DNA of 64,000 bases from an uncultured Kordia sp. (GCF_947489565.1 NZ_CANLEA010000003.1:124001-188000); one strand, 5' to 3'. Numbered from the stretch's first letter, positions 8,038-16,242 are shown. Notes: generated by a model not told the origin, from the letters alone. Translations and numbers: made by a program.

Positions 8038-9444
8038 ATGAAGATTGAACAAATATATACAGGCTGCCTAGCACAAGGCGCATATTACATCGAAAGCAAC
8101 GGCGAAGTTGCTATTATTGATCCATTACGCGAAGTACAATCGTACATTGACAAAGCACAACAACAAAACGCTAAAATCAAATACATTTTTGAAACACATT
8201 TTCATGCTGACTTTGTGAGCGGACATGTAACTTTAGCAAAACAAACTGGTGCGCCAATTATATACGGACCTAATGCAACACCAGCGTTTGATGCTATTAT
8301 TGCACAAGACAATCAAGAGTTTCGTTTAGGAAATAGTACGATCATTGCTTTGCATACGCCAGGTCATACCATGGAAAGTACTTCGTATTTATTACGTGAT
8401 GAACACGGGAAAGATCATGCATTATTTAGCGGAGACACTTTATTTTTAGGCGATGTTGGCAGACCTGATTTAGCACAAAAAACAGGAGAAATTACCGTAG
8501 AAGATTTGGCAAGTCATTTATATGATAGTTTGCGTAAAAAAATTATGCCTTTGGCAGATGATGTCATTGTATATCCTGCGCACGGAGCGGGTTCAGCTTG
8601 CGGAAAAAATATGATGAAGGAAACGGTAGATACTTTAGGCAATCAGAAGAAGGTAAACTATGCGTTACGTGAAGATATGACACGAACAGAATTTATCAAA
8701 GAAGTTACGGAAGGTTTATTACCGCCACCAAGTTATTTCCCAGACAATGTAAGACTCAATAAAGAAGGCTATGATGATATTTCGAAAATCTTACAACGTG
8801 GTACGACTCCTTTGTTGCCAACAGAGTTTGAAGTCATTGCCAACGAAACCAATGCTATTATCTTAGATGTGCGTCATCAAGATGATTTTGTCAAAGGACA
8901 TATTCCGCGTTCTATATTCATAGGATTGGATGGAAGTTTTGCTCCTTGGGTTGGCGCTTTGATTGCCGATATTCAACAACCTATTTTATTAATAACACCC
9001 GAAAATCGCGAAGAAGAAGCTGTCACGCGATTATCGAGAGTTGGTTTCGATCATACCTTAGGATATTTACAAGGAGGATTTGAAGCATGGAAAAAAGCTT
9101 CGAAAGAATATGATACTATCAGTTCAATGTCTACCAAAGCTTTTCAAGAAAGTTTCCAAAAAGAAACACTCATATTTGACGTAAGACGCACCTCTGAATT
9201 TACTTCAGAACATATCCTAGAAGCAAAAAATACACCATTAGATTATATCAACAATCATTTAGCGGAGTTTCCACAAGAAGATACATTTTATGTGCATTGT
9301 GCTGGCGGTTATCGAAGTGTCATTGCTGCTTCTATCCTAAAAAGTAGAGGCATTCATAACCTCATCAATATTGAAGGTGGATTTAAAGCCATCAAAGAAA
9401 CCACAATTCCTATTTCAGAATTTGTGTGTCCATCGAGTTTGTAA
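8038..9444 (+). CDS. MBL-fold persulfide dioxygenase-like protein fused to two rhodanese domains
   Basis: A 468-residue cytoplasmic protein. The N-terminal metallo-beta-lactamase domain (about 1-235) has the metal motif THFHADFVSGH (His54, His56, Asp58), TPGH with His110, SGD with Asp133 and a late PAHG histidine, as in ETHE1/BlhA-type persulfide dioxygenases. Two rhodanese domains follow. The first (about 255-355) has no cysteine in its active-site loop (TPENREE), so it is probably structural. The second (about 365-460) has Cys421 in HCAGGYRS. It probably oxidises glutathione- or thiol-bound persulfide to sulfite, which the TauE protein just upstream would export. A Crp-type palindrome precedes it. 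Confidence 0.92.
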   Translation: MKIEQIYTGCLAQGAYYIESNGEVAIIDPLREVQSYIDKAQQQNAKIKYIFETHFHADFVSGHVTLAKQTGAPIIYGPNATPAFDAIIAQDNQEFRLGNSTIIALHTPGHTMESTSYLLRDEHGKDHALFSGDTLFLGDVGRPDLAQKTGEITVEDLASHLYDSLRKKIMPLADDVIVYPAHGAGSACGKNMMKETVDTLGNQKKVNYALREDMTRTEFIKEVTEGLLPPPSYFPDNVRLNKEGYDDISKILQRGTTPLLPTEFEVIANETNAIILDVRHQDDFVKGHIPRSIFIGLDGSFAPWVGALIADIQQPILLITPENREEEAVTRLSRVGFDHTLGYLQGGFEAWKKASKEYDTISSMSTKAFQESFQKETLIFDVRRTSEFTSEHILEAKNTPLDYINNHLAEFPQEDTFYVHCAGGYRSVIAASILKSRGIHNLINIEGGFKAIKETTIPISEFVCPSSL

Positions 9445-9452
9445 ATACTATT

Positions 9453-9514
9453 TGAGTGCAGTTGAGCAAAAAATGTTTTGAGTTTGTTATGGTATAATCG
9501 CTCGGCTGCGCTCA
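9453..9514. repeat. Palindromic intergenic element (REP-like hairpin)
   Basis: TGAGTGCAGTTGAGCA (9453-9468) and CGCTCGGCTGCGCTCA (9499-9514) are inverted copies that pair along all 16 positions if G-U pairs are allowed. The TGAGCGCAG core with a GAGC end is the type of short palindromic repeat often scattered between genes of Bacteroidota. It lies just after the MBL-rhodanese stop codon. No T tract follows, so it is not a classical terminator. Confidence 0.55.
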
Positions 9515-9534
9515 AAAATAATAATCATATATTT

Positions 9535-9550
9535 TGTGACTAAGGTTACT
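9535..9550 (+). promoter_or_regulatory. Candidate Crp/Fnr site upstream of the rhodanese gene
   Basis: TGTGAC-TAAG-GTTACT, one mismatch from the palindrome. TATTTTTG (9572-9579), a full TAnnTTTG -7 element, lies 21 bp downstream, and the ATG is at 9607. Confidence 0.7.
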
Positions 9551-9606
9551 GTATACTATCAACAGACACCCTATTTTTGTAACAGAAAACCTCTAAATCT
9601 GAATAC

Positions 9607-9951
9607 ATGTCTTTTTTCAATTCCTTATTTGGCGCAACATCAAAAGCTACTGAAGCCATCGAAATTATAGATGCTATAGCTTTCAAAGAAGCAATTTCCG
9701 CTGAAAACGTTCAATTAGTAGATGTACGAACAAAATTAGAATACAATGCGGGACATATTGAAAACGCTATAAATATTGACTTTTTTGATCGTTCAAATTT
9801 CGCAGAAAGCTTTGCTAGTTTTAACAGAGAACAGCCTATGTATTTATATTGTCGTTCTGGACATAGAAGTCAACGCGCAGCCAAAAAGTTAGCTAAAATA
9901 GGCTTTCAAAAAATCTACGATTTACAAGGTGGTTTTAAAGCTTGGAAGTAA
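9607..9951 (+). CDS. Single-domain rhodanese sulfurtransferase
   Basis: A 114-residue protein made of one rhodanese domain. It has LVDVRTKLEYNAGHIENAINI near the N-terminal half and the active-site loop with Cys82 in YCRSGHRS, which would carry the persulfide, then DLQGGFKAWK at the end. There is no signal peptide, so it is cytoplasmic. It has its own Crp-type palindrome and TAnnTTTG element and ends at a bidirectional terminator. It probably moves sulfane sulfur between carriers in the same pathway as the MBL-rhodanese protein. Confidence 0.92.
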   Translation: MSFFNSLFGATSKATEAIEIIDAIAFKEAISAENVQLVDVRTKLEYNAGHIENAINIDFFDRSNFAESFASFNREQPMYLYCRSGHRSQRAAKKLAKIGFQKIYDLQGGFKAWK

Positions 9952-9965
9952 ATACTATTATATAA

Positions 9966-10002
9966 AAAAAGCGACTTAAACACATAACTTAAGTCGCTTT
10001 TT
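9966..10002. terminator. Bidirectional terminator between rhodanese and DUF1330 genes
   Basis: AAAAAGCGACTTAA (9966-9979) is the perfect inverted copy of 9989-10002. The A and T tracts at both ends let it terminate the + strand rhodanese and the convergent minus-strand DUF1330 operon. Confidence 0.88.
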
Positions 10003-10013
10003 CATGTTATCTT

Positions 10014-10307
10014 CTACTCACTAATATAGGCTTCTAACTTAGAAAATGCTTTTTCTCTGTAGGGAATTAATGCTTGATATGCGTCACTCTCAAATACTGC
10101 ATTAAGCGCATCCATATCTGGAAATTCCATGATCGATACGATATTCGGTGTATACGCACCAATCAATGGTTTCGTGACTTTAAACTTATTCACAGGTTTT
10201 GCATTTACTTTTTTGTAAAGATCACCTACTTTTTCGATATAGTGTGACAATTGTTCTTTTCCTTCTGGATTGATCGTACCTACGATCGTTACATTTACTT
10301 TTCCCAT
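10014..10307 (-). CDS. DUF1330 family dimeric alpha-beta barrel protein
   Basis: A 97-residue cytoplasmic protein with a ferredoxin-like pattern. It opens with the strand VNVTIVGTINPEGKEQL; a central IVSIMEFPDMDALNAVFES and a last YQALIPYREKAFSKLEAYI are the marks of DUF1330. It lies 17 bp after the NudC stop codon in a three-gene operon HxlR-NudC-DUF1330. Enzymatic activity for the family is not established. Confidence 0.82.
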   Translation of the reverse strand: MGKVNVTIVGTINPEGKEQLSHYIEKVGDLYKKVNAKPVNKFKVTKPLIGAYTPNIVSIMEFPDMDALNAVFESDAYQALIPYREKAFSKLEAYISE

Positions 10308-10324
10308 GCTTTTAATATTATTTG

Positions 10325-11227
10325 TTAACTATTTTGCTTGACCCATTGCATGATAATGTAATGAGAAATAGAATCTTCTCTAGAAACCACGAGTTTCTTT
10401 GCTTGCACTAATTCTGTAATCTCAGCAGCTGAAAACCATTGTGCTTTCTTGATTTCTTTATCGTCTATTTTAAATTTTTTACTATTTGTTTTCGCTGTAA
10501 AACCTAGCATCATAGAAGCTGGAAATACCCAAGGTTGCGAAGCCACATAGTTGATATGACTCACATCCACATTTACCTCTTCTTTCATTTCTCTGACTAC
10601 GGTATCTTCTAAGCTTTCTCCTATCTCTGAAAATCCTGAAAACAACGAACACATATATCCATAATCCTTTTGATGCATATTCAACAAACACAAAGGCGAT
10701 TGATTCGTTCCTTGATATTCTATCAATACAATGACTGCTGGATTAATTCTTGGAAAATGCGGAATTCCACAACTTGAGTTAGTACATTTTCGACGATGTC
10801 CTTTTTCTTCCATTACCGTTGAAGCGCCACAATTGTTACAGAATTGATGTGTATTATTCCAATTGATAAGACCTTTTGCATACGCCAATAAAGATGCTTC
10901 TTGTTCATTGATAAGATGTAGACAATCACGAACAGAAAGTAACACTACATTTGGAAGATATTTTGCAATGGTTTCCTGTGCTATCTCCGAAAGATCAATA
11001 CACCAAACCTCTTGATTGTCAACAATACCTAAAAAATAATACTTATCTGTTTTGCTGACTAATTCCATGGGCGTTTGCATCAAAACCGAGGCAGTTTCGC
11101 CTTGAAGCACAAAAAAGTCTCCTTTATACATTGGAACAAACGAAATATTCGTTACATCCGTAACAACTTCACGTAATTCAGCAGCTCTATTAAATTGTTT
11201 ATTACTATAAAACTGTACGTTATGCAT
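10325..11227 (-). CDS. nudC: NAD(+)/NADH pyrophosphatase NudC
   Basis: A 300-residue enzyme with the NudC order: a variable N-terminal domain, a zinc ribbon with Cys130, Cys133, Cys148 and Cys153, and a Nudix domain. The Nudix box begins at Gly198 (GFSEIGES, then VREMKEE at 211-217). The NudC-specific SQPW motif is at 230-233 with FPAS after it. The enzyme splits NAD(H) to NMN(H) and AMP and removes NAD caps from RNA. Its start overlaps the end of the HxlR gene by 8 bp, so the two are translationally coupled. Confidence 0.92.
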   Translation of the reverse strand: MHNVQFYSNKQFNRAAELREVVTDVTNISFVPMYKGDFFVLQGETASVLMQTPMELVSKTDKYYFLGIVDNQEVWCIDLSEIAQETIAKYLPNVVLLSVRDCLHLINEQEASLLAYAKGLINWNNTHQFCNNCGASTVMEEKGHRRKCTNSSCGIPHFPRINPAVIVLIEYQGTNQSPLCLLNMHQKDYGYMCSLFSGFSEIGESLEDTVVREMKEEVNVDVSHINYVASQPWVFPASMMLGFTAKTNSKKFKIDDKEIKKAQWFSAAEITELVQAKKLVVSREDSISHYIIMQWVKQNS

Positions 11228-11555
11228 CTTCCTTAAAGTTTTTTGCCCATACTCTAGCCCATGATTCTAATGGTGCTAACAACTCAAAAATTTCTTTTCC
11301 TTGCTCGGTGAGTGCATAACCATCTACGGTTCTTTCTATTAAAAAAGCTTTGGTTAGTTCTTTGATTCTTCTGTTGAGTGTTGTGGGAGAAATGGACTCG
11401 CATCGTTCCTGTAAAGCTCTAAACGTACAAGAACCTTCATTCAACCTCCAAATAATTCCCATTGCCCAACTTCTTCCTAATAAATCAAAAAGCGCCATTA
11501 AATGGTTTCCTGATTTTGATCCTCTTACGGGTTTGCCTGGAATTGGTAATGACAT
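11220..11555 (-). CDS. HxlR family winged-helix regulator
   Basis: A 111-residue protein of one winged-helix domain with the HxlR features: LLGRSWAMGIIWRLNEGSCTF, then RALQERCESISPTTLNRRIKEL as recognition region, and a YALTEQGKEIFELLAPLESW wing and last helix. It heads the HxlR-NudC-DUF1330 operon. Two 17-bp palindromes 20 bp apart lie 14-50 bp before its start and enclose a TAnnTTTG element on its strand, so it most likely represses its own operon. HxlR proteins often sense aldehydes or oxidants; the signal here is unknown. Confidence 0.9.
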   Translation of the reverse strand: MSLPIPGKPVRGSKSGNHLMALFDLLGRSWAMGIIWRLNEGSCTFRALQERCESISPTTLNRRIKELTKAFLIERTVDGYALTEQGKEIFELLAPLESWARVWAKNFKEDA

Positions 11556-11565
11556 ATTAAATAAA

Positions 11566-11605
11566 TTTGCTACATTTTACGTAGCAAAGCTACACAATGT
11601 GTAGC
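11566..11605 (-). promoter_or_regulatory. Double operator of the HxlR operon around its -7 element
   Basis: Two palindromes of form GCTAC-N7-GTAGC lie at 11569-11585 and 11589-11605, centres exactly 20 bp (about two helical turns) apart. On the minus strand TAGCTTTG (11592 to 11585) fits the -7 consensus TAnnTTTG and sits between them. This is the layout of a repressor site; binding by HxlR is inferred. Confidence 0.65.
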
Positions 11606-11684
11606 AAATAAAAAATAGAAATGTTATTTATTTTGAATTCAAAAGATCTTAATCCAAATTAAAGCTTAGAAGTCCTTTTAAAAA

Positions 11685-12332
11685 TCAATATACCGTTTGA
11701 ACGTATAAATGATTCAATGTTTTGTCCACACAAGATTCTTCTTGAATTTTGGTTGTCAAATTTATGATTTCTAAACCATACGTATTGGTAAGACGTGCTG
11801 ATATTGTTTGAAAAGCAGGAAATTCACTCAGTACTTTAAGTTGGTATTTTGTCACAAGTTTTGCAATCTCTTCTTTGGTGGTTTTAGGATGAAAACTAAT
11901 ATCAATTGTTCTTTGAAGACCTACTCCATAGTTCATCTCGATATCATAAATTTGCGGTCCAAAAAATTGTATTTTATCGTACGAGTATAGTGTTTGATAT
12001 ATGTTTCTTAGCGTTATGCTATCCATGACTGTGTTTTGAAAAACGAGTTTTCTGTAAAAAACATGCCCTATTTTATCATCTGCGATTCCTTTGTGTTCTA
12101 TGGTAAATTTATAGTTTTTAAGCAGTTTTAAAAGCTCTTTGTCTCTTTGTTCATTTTTAATGCTATCGTGTAACGATTCATTTATCAAACTCAAATAAAA
12201 TACATTTGGTTTTATGTCTTTTGAATACTTTTTCACACCGTGTTCCCAATAAAAATTAGGTACAGTCGTATTGTTTTGACAAAAAACGTTGGTCAAACTA
12301 AAAACAAACAAAATACATATACTAATTCTCAT
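11685..12332 (-). CDS. Secreted protein resembling a subtilase propeptide-like region
   Basis: A 215-residue protein with a signal peptide of about 18 residues ending VFCQ. The mature part has no catalytic motif. Its C-terminal 90 residues (SFHPKTTKEEIAKLVTKYQL, then SARLTNTYGLEIINLTTKIQ) resemble the strand-helix-strand domain placed before the peptidase in secreted S8 serine proteases of Bacteroidota, but no peptidase follows. It could be a free inhibitor or chaperone-like domain, or a remnant. This likeness is from memory and uncertain. It is a single gene between the HxlR operon and a methyltransferase on the same strand. Confidence 0.6.
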   Translation of the reverse strand: MRISICILFVFSLTNVFCQNNTTVPNFYWEHGVKKYSKDIKPNVFYLSLINESLHDSIKNEQRDKELLKLLKNYKFTIEHKGIADDKIGHVFYRKLVFQNTVMDSITLRNIYQTLYSYDKIQFFGPQIYDIEMNYGVGLQRTIDISFHPKTTKEEIAKLVTKYQLKVLSEFPAFQTISARLTNTYGLEIINLTTKIQEESCVDKTLNHLYVQTVY

Positions 12333-12344
12333 AGATGATAAAAA

Positions 12345-12941
12345 TTACTTCATTAACACCAAGGTTGTCATGCTTCGTAAGTCACTGACATTGGTACTTT
12401 TCACATGTTCCAATAATGAAAGTTGATGTGTTACCATCATTTCATTTAATAATGAACGTGTCAACAAAAAGCGTTCCGAATCATCTGGTAAAAAATACAC
12501 ACCGTTGTGCAAATGTTTGGGTTTTCCTTCAATACCAATATCCGAAGTCATTCGTATAAATAAGCTTCCGCCCTTTTTCAATACACGCACCAATTCTGAA
12601 AACATCGTTTTAAAATGCGCTTCACTTTTTGCAAAATGTAGTACGGCATTGCACAAAATATGATCAAAAATAGCTGATTCAAAAGGTATATTTTCTAAAG
12701 CTGCTACTTTGAAATTGGCAGAAAGTTCAGGATATCGCTGTTGAAGGTCTTCAATTTGTGCTGCATTCGTATCAATGGCATAAAACGTATAATCGCTTTC
12801 ATGGAAATAGTGTAAATTTCGTCCACTTCCACAACCTGCATCTAAAATTAAGTCGTCGTTTTTGTAGCGTCCTTTTAAAATTTGATCGATCAAATAAATA
12901 TCTGCATTCCCTAAAATTTCAGTCAACATTTTTTGCTTCAT
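12345..12941 (-). CDS. Class I SAM-dependent methyltransferase
   Basis: A 198-residue cytoplasmic protein. The SAM-binding motif I is LDAGCGSGRN at residues 33-42, an acidic residue of motif II follows in YAIDTNAAQ, and HILCNAVLHF is motif IV. The start is set at 12941 (MKQKM) rather than at an in-frame ATG 27 bp upstream, whose extra residues look unlike a domain start. The gene is divergent from the first YeeE gene; the Crp-type palindrome at 12982 lies between them and could affect both. The methyl acceptor is unknown. Confidence 0.85.
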   Translation of the reverse strand: MKQKMLTEILGNADIYLIDQILKGRYKNDDLILDAGCGSGRNLHYFHESDYTFYAIDTNAAQIEDLQQRYPELSANFKVAALENIPFESAIFDHILCNAVLHFAKSEAHFKTMFSELVRVLKKGGSLFIRMTSDIGIEGKPKHLHNGVYFLPDDSERFLLTRSLLNEMMVTHQLSLLEHVKSTNVSDLRSMTTLVLMK

Positions 12942-12981
12942 GCATCTAAAATAAATAAACAAATACACATTTTAACAACTC

Positions 12982-12997
12982 TGTAACTTAAGTTACT
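12982..12997. promoter_or_regulatory. Candidate Crp/Fnr site between methyltransferase and YeeE
   Basis: TGTAAC-TTAA-GTTACT, centre 53.5 bp before the YeeE ATG at 13043. TTTG at 13023-13026 begins 33.5 bp after the centre, the same offset as at the other sites, although the TA of the -7 element is missing. Confidence 0.7.
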
Positions 12998-13042
12998 TTC
13001 TACTGCTTTTTATTTTCTTTTTTTTGTTAGAAATTACTTGTT

Positions 13043-13600
13043 ATGGAATGGATATATGAACCTTGGCCATGGTACGTTTCTGGTGTGATGATTGCGCTGG
13101 TCATGTTTTTATTAATTATGGTTGGAAAGAACTTTGGAATGTCTGGAAACCTGCGTACAATTTGTAGCATTTGCGGTGCCGGAAATAAAGCAGGTTTTTT
13201 TCAGTTTGACTGGAAAGCACAGCGTTGGAATTTAATCGTAGTGCTAGGAACTATTATTGGCGGATTCATTGCTCATGAATTTTTAATGATCGATGATTCG
13301 GTGGCTATCAACTCAGATACTGTGGCAGATTTACAGTCTTTAGGATTCAAAAGTGCAGGAAAAGCCTATCTCCCTGAAACCTTGTTTTCTCTAGAAGCTT
13401 TTACAGATATAAAAAGTCTTTCCTTATTAATTATTGGCGGATTTTTAGTTGGTTTTGGCGCTCGATACGCTGGCGGTTGCACTTCTGGTCATGCCATTTC
13501 TGGTTTGAGTAATTTACAAGTCCCTTCTCTCCTAGCCGTCATTGGTTTCTTTATTGGCGGTTTATTGATGATTCATTTTATTTTTCCTTTACTTTTTTAA
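13043..13600 (+). CDS. YeeE/YedE family thiosulfate/sulfur transporter, first half
   Basis: A 185-residue membrane protein with about four to five hydrophobic segments. It has the family cysteine motifs ICSICGAG near residues 46-53 and GARYAGGCTSGHAISGL near 140-156. YeeE/YedE proteins import thiosulfate or sulfane sulfur by passing it along cysteine ligands. In this subtype the protein is split in two; the partner begins 3 bp after this stop codon. It belongs to the Crp-controlled sulfur genes through the palindrome at 12982. Confidence 0.9.
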   Translation: MEWIYEPWPWYVSGVMIALVMFLLIMVGKNFGMSGNLRTICSICGAGNKAGFFQFDWKAQRWNLIVVLGTIIGGFIAHEFLMIDDSVAINSDTVADLQSLGFKSAGKAYLPETLFSLEAFTDIKSLSLLIIGGFLVGFGARYAGGCTSGHAISGLSNLQVPSLLAVIGFFIGGLLMIHFIFPLLF

Positions 13601-13603
13601 ATT

Positions 13604-14020
13604 ATGAAAAGAACACTCGCTTATTTATTGATCGGAATTGTATTCGGAATTACCATGATGAAGTCAGAAGCAGCTTCCTGGTTTCGCATTTACGAAATGT
13701 TCAAATTTGATTCGTTTCACATGTACGGAATTATTGGAATTGCATTTTTCTTGGGTGTAATCATGACACAAATTATCAAACATTATAAGGTGAAATCATT
13801 GTATGGGGAAACTATTCAATTTCCACCAAAACAAAAAAAAGTGCTTCGATATGCCTTCGGCGGAATCATTTTCGGATTCGGTTGGGCTTTGGCAGGCGCT
13901 TGTCCTGGACCAATGTTTACATTACTTGGCGCAGGTTTTCTTCCTGTTGGTATTCTCATTGTTGCAGCATTGGCAGGAACTTTTGTATATGGATTGTTGA
14001 AAGATAAGTTGCCACATTAA
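13604..14020 (+). CDS. YeeE/YedE family transporter, second half (DUF6691-like)
   Basis: A 138-residue membrane protein with four hydrophobic segments and the conserved motif GWALAGACPGPMFTLLGAG near residues 88-107, whose cysteine is the likely sulfur ligand. It begins 3 bp after the first YeeE gene, so the two are co-translated and probably form one transporter. The pair closes the sulfur cluster. Thiosulfate uptake is the likely role by family and context. Confidence 0.9.
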   Translation: MKRTLAYLLIGIVFGITMMKSEAASWFRIYEMFKFDSFHMYGIIGIAFFLGVIMTQIIKHYKVKSLYGETIQFPPKQKKVLRYAFGGIIFGFGWALAGACPGPMFTLLGAGFLPVGILIVAALAGTFVYGLLKDKLPH

Positions 14021-14122
14021 TTCTGGTATTGGATTTTAGGTTTTTGGTGTTAGAAAAATCATAAAGAAATACTATATTAAAAAAGTAATCGTTTCATAAT
14101 TTAGACAACTTAAAATCCAATA

Positions 14123-15262
14123 ATGAAACGAATTTTACCTTTACTTTTTTTAATGCTTGCTATGGTTTGCTTTGCGCAAGATCAAGATATTTTTGAAGTA
14201 ACAGTGGATGCCAATGTAGAAAATGCCAATGATGCTAATGAGAAAGAAATTATAGCACTTTGGACGGCTTATTTACAATCTGGCGAATATAAAAATCCAG
14301 CAACTCCTTTTTGGGACACAAGTCAGTATCGCATTCCAGATGATTTTTTATGGATGATTGATCTTAGATCATTGCGTACGCGAACTCCCAAAGTCCAATG
14401 CACTGTATTAGGTGTATTTGCAGTTGAAAACGATCATTATGCGATTAAAACTTCTTTAGCACATCTTACGGAAGATAATACTATTGTTTTAGAAGCCATT
14501 CTTTCTGTATATGCTAAAAAAGTGAATGGAAAATATGTACTCGTAAACAGTTCACAATACCACAAAGGTGTTTGGCAAAAAAAGCAGATTGGTGCTATTA
14601 CCTATTATATTCACCCTACACATCAATTTGATGAGAAAGATGCTGCTAGAATGAATGTTTTTAACGAAGAGATTGCAAAAATTTTCAAGGTCGCTCCTAT
14701 TTCGTTTGATTATTTTGTGAGTAGTTATTCCAGAGAAATTGTACGTTTGTTAGGCTATGATTATATGGCAAAAATTTACATTCCGGGACAAACTGGTGGC
14801 GTTGCCGATATCCAGAATCGAATTGTATATGCTGGAAACAACTCTGCCTATTATGCGCATGAGTTGGTTCATATTTACACTCACGAACTGTTCCCTGAAG
14901 CAAATCATTTTTGGTTGAATGAAGGGTATGCAACGTATATGGATGGAAGCGGCGGCTATGATTTGGCTTGGCATACTAAAAAGCTTAAAGCGTATCTTTT
15001 AGAAAATCCAGATTTTGAAATTTCATTGAGTGAATTACGCGGTTATATTCCGAATGGCGAACATCATACAGAGTTTCGATATGTTATTGGCGGATTGATT
15101 TGTAAAAAGGTGTTTGAAAAACATGGAATGAAAGGCGTTATTGATGGTTTGCGAACTGTAGATACAGATGATGATTTTTTTAAGTTTATTAAAGAGAAAT
15201 TAGGCGTAGATCGAGATGATTTTTCTGCGTATGTTAGAAAAATTGCTACTGAACAGTTTTAG
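14123..15262 (+). CDS. Secreted gluzincin-type metallopeptidase
   Basis: A 379-residue protein with a signal peptide of about 18 residues (core LPLLFLMLAMVCFA). The zinc-binding HELVH is at 246-250 and NEGYATY, with Glu267 as probable third ligand, at 266-272. This is the HExxH plus E arrangement of the peptidase MA clan (gluzincins). The N-terminal 190 residues contain a steroid-isomerase-like or cystatin-like region (YAIKTSLAHL) and no motif of note. It is likely periplasmic or a surface protein; no lipobox or T9SS tail is seen. Substrate unknown. A long tandem repeat array lies directly after it. Confidence 0.85.
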   Translation: MKRILPLLFLMLAMVCFAQDQDIFEVTVDANVENANDANEKEIIALWTAYLQSGEYKNPATPFWDTSQYRIPDDFLWMIDLRSLRTRTPKVQCTVLGVFAVENDHYAIKTSLAHLTEDNTIVLEAILSVYAKKVNGKYVLVNSSQYHKGVWQKKQIGAITYYIHPTHQFDEKDAARMNVFNEEIAKIFKVAPISFDYFVSSYSREIVRLLGYDYMAKIYIPGQTGGVADIQNRIVYAGNNSAYYAHELVHIYTHELFPEANHFWLNEGYATYMDGSGGYDLAWHTKKLKAYLLENPDFEISLSELRGYIPNGEHHTEFRYVIGGLICKKVFEKHGMKGVIDGLRTVDTDDDFFKFIKEKLGVDRDDFSAYVRKIATEQF

Positions 15263-15290
15263 TCTGATTATTATAAATACATGTTTTTGT

Positions 15291-16204
15291 CACGAATTCA
15301 CGAATTGTTTTTGTGTTGTTTCCTTTGAATAATTGGCACAAATCGTTTCGATTTCAAAAGAAAGTAGGTTGTTTTTTTATAGATTGTACTTCGGAAGTAT
15401 CTCAATTCTAATTAAAGCTTCACCACGAATTCACGAATTGTTTTTGTATTGCTTCCTTTGAATAATTGGCACGAATTGTTTTGGTTTCAAAAGAAAGTAG
15501 GTTGTTTTTTTAAAGATTGTACTTTTGAAGGTATCTCAATTTTAATTAAAGTTTTACCACGAATTCACGAATTGTTTTTGTGTTGTTTCCTTTGAATAAT
15601 TGGCACGAATTATTTCGATTTCAAAAGAAAGTAGGTTGTTTTTTATAGATTGTACTTCGAAGGTATGTCTATTCTAATTAAAGTTTTACCACGAATTCAC
15701 GAATTGTTTTTGTATTGTTTCCTTGGAATAATTGGCACGAATCGTTTTGGTTTCAAAAGAAAGTAGGTTGTTTTTTTATAGATTGTACTTCGGAAGTATC
15801 TCAATTCTAATTAAAGTTTTACCACGAATTCACGAATTGTTTTTGTGTTGTTTCCTTTGAATGATTGGTACGAATCGTTTCGATTTCAAAAGAAAGTAGG
15901 TTGTTTTTTTAAAAGATTGTACTTCGAAGGTATCTCAATTTTAATTAAAGTTTCACCACGAATTCACGAATTGTTTTTGTGTTGCTTCCTTTGAATGATT
16001 GGTACAAATCGTTTCGATTTCAAAAGAAAGTAGGTTGTTTTTTTTAAGATTGTACTTTGAAGGTATGTCTATTCTAATTAAAGTTTTACCACGAATTCAC
16101 GAATTGTTTTTGTGTTGTTTCCTTTGAATAATTGGCACGAATCGTTTCGATTTCAAAAGAAAGTAGGTTGTTTTTTTATAGATTGTACTTCGAAGGTATC
16201 TCAA
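15291..16204. repeat. Tandem array of seven ~133-bp non-coding repeats
   Basis: The landmark CACGAATTCACGAATTG occurs at 15291, 15424, 15558, 15690, 15823, 15957 and 16090, so periods are 132-134 bp. The first six units are full; the last stops at about 16204. Each unit also holds a TTGG-CACGAAT-type second copy of the landmark, AAAGAAAGTAGGTTG, a T run of 6-8, and GTATCTCAAT followed by TAATTAAAG. The period is not a multiple of three and no unit is open in any frame. The array fills the gap between convergent genes (peptidase and response regulator). Units differ at few positions, so it is recent or homogenised. Confidence 0.95.
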
Positions 16205-16242
16205 TACCCAATACTAATATCTCAGTTCTAATAACTAAAAAT

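Noticed and set aside
15291-16204. CRISPR array
   Set aside because: The whole 133-bp unit is repeated with few changes. There are no unique spacers and no cas genes.
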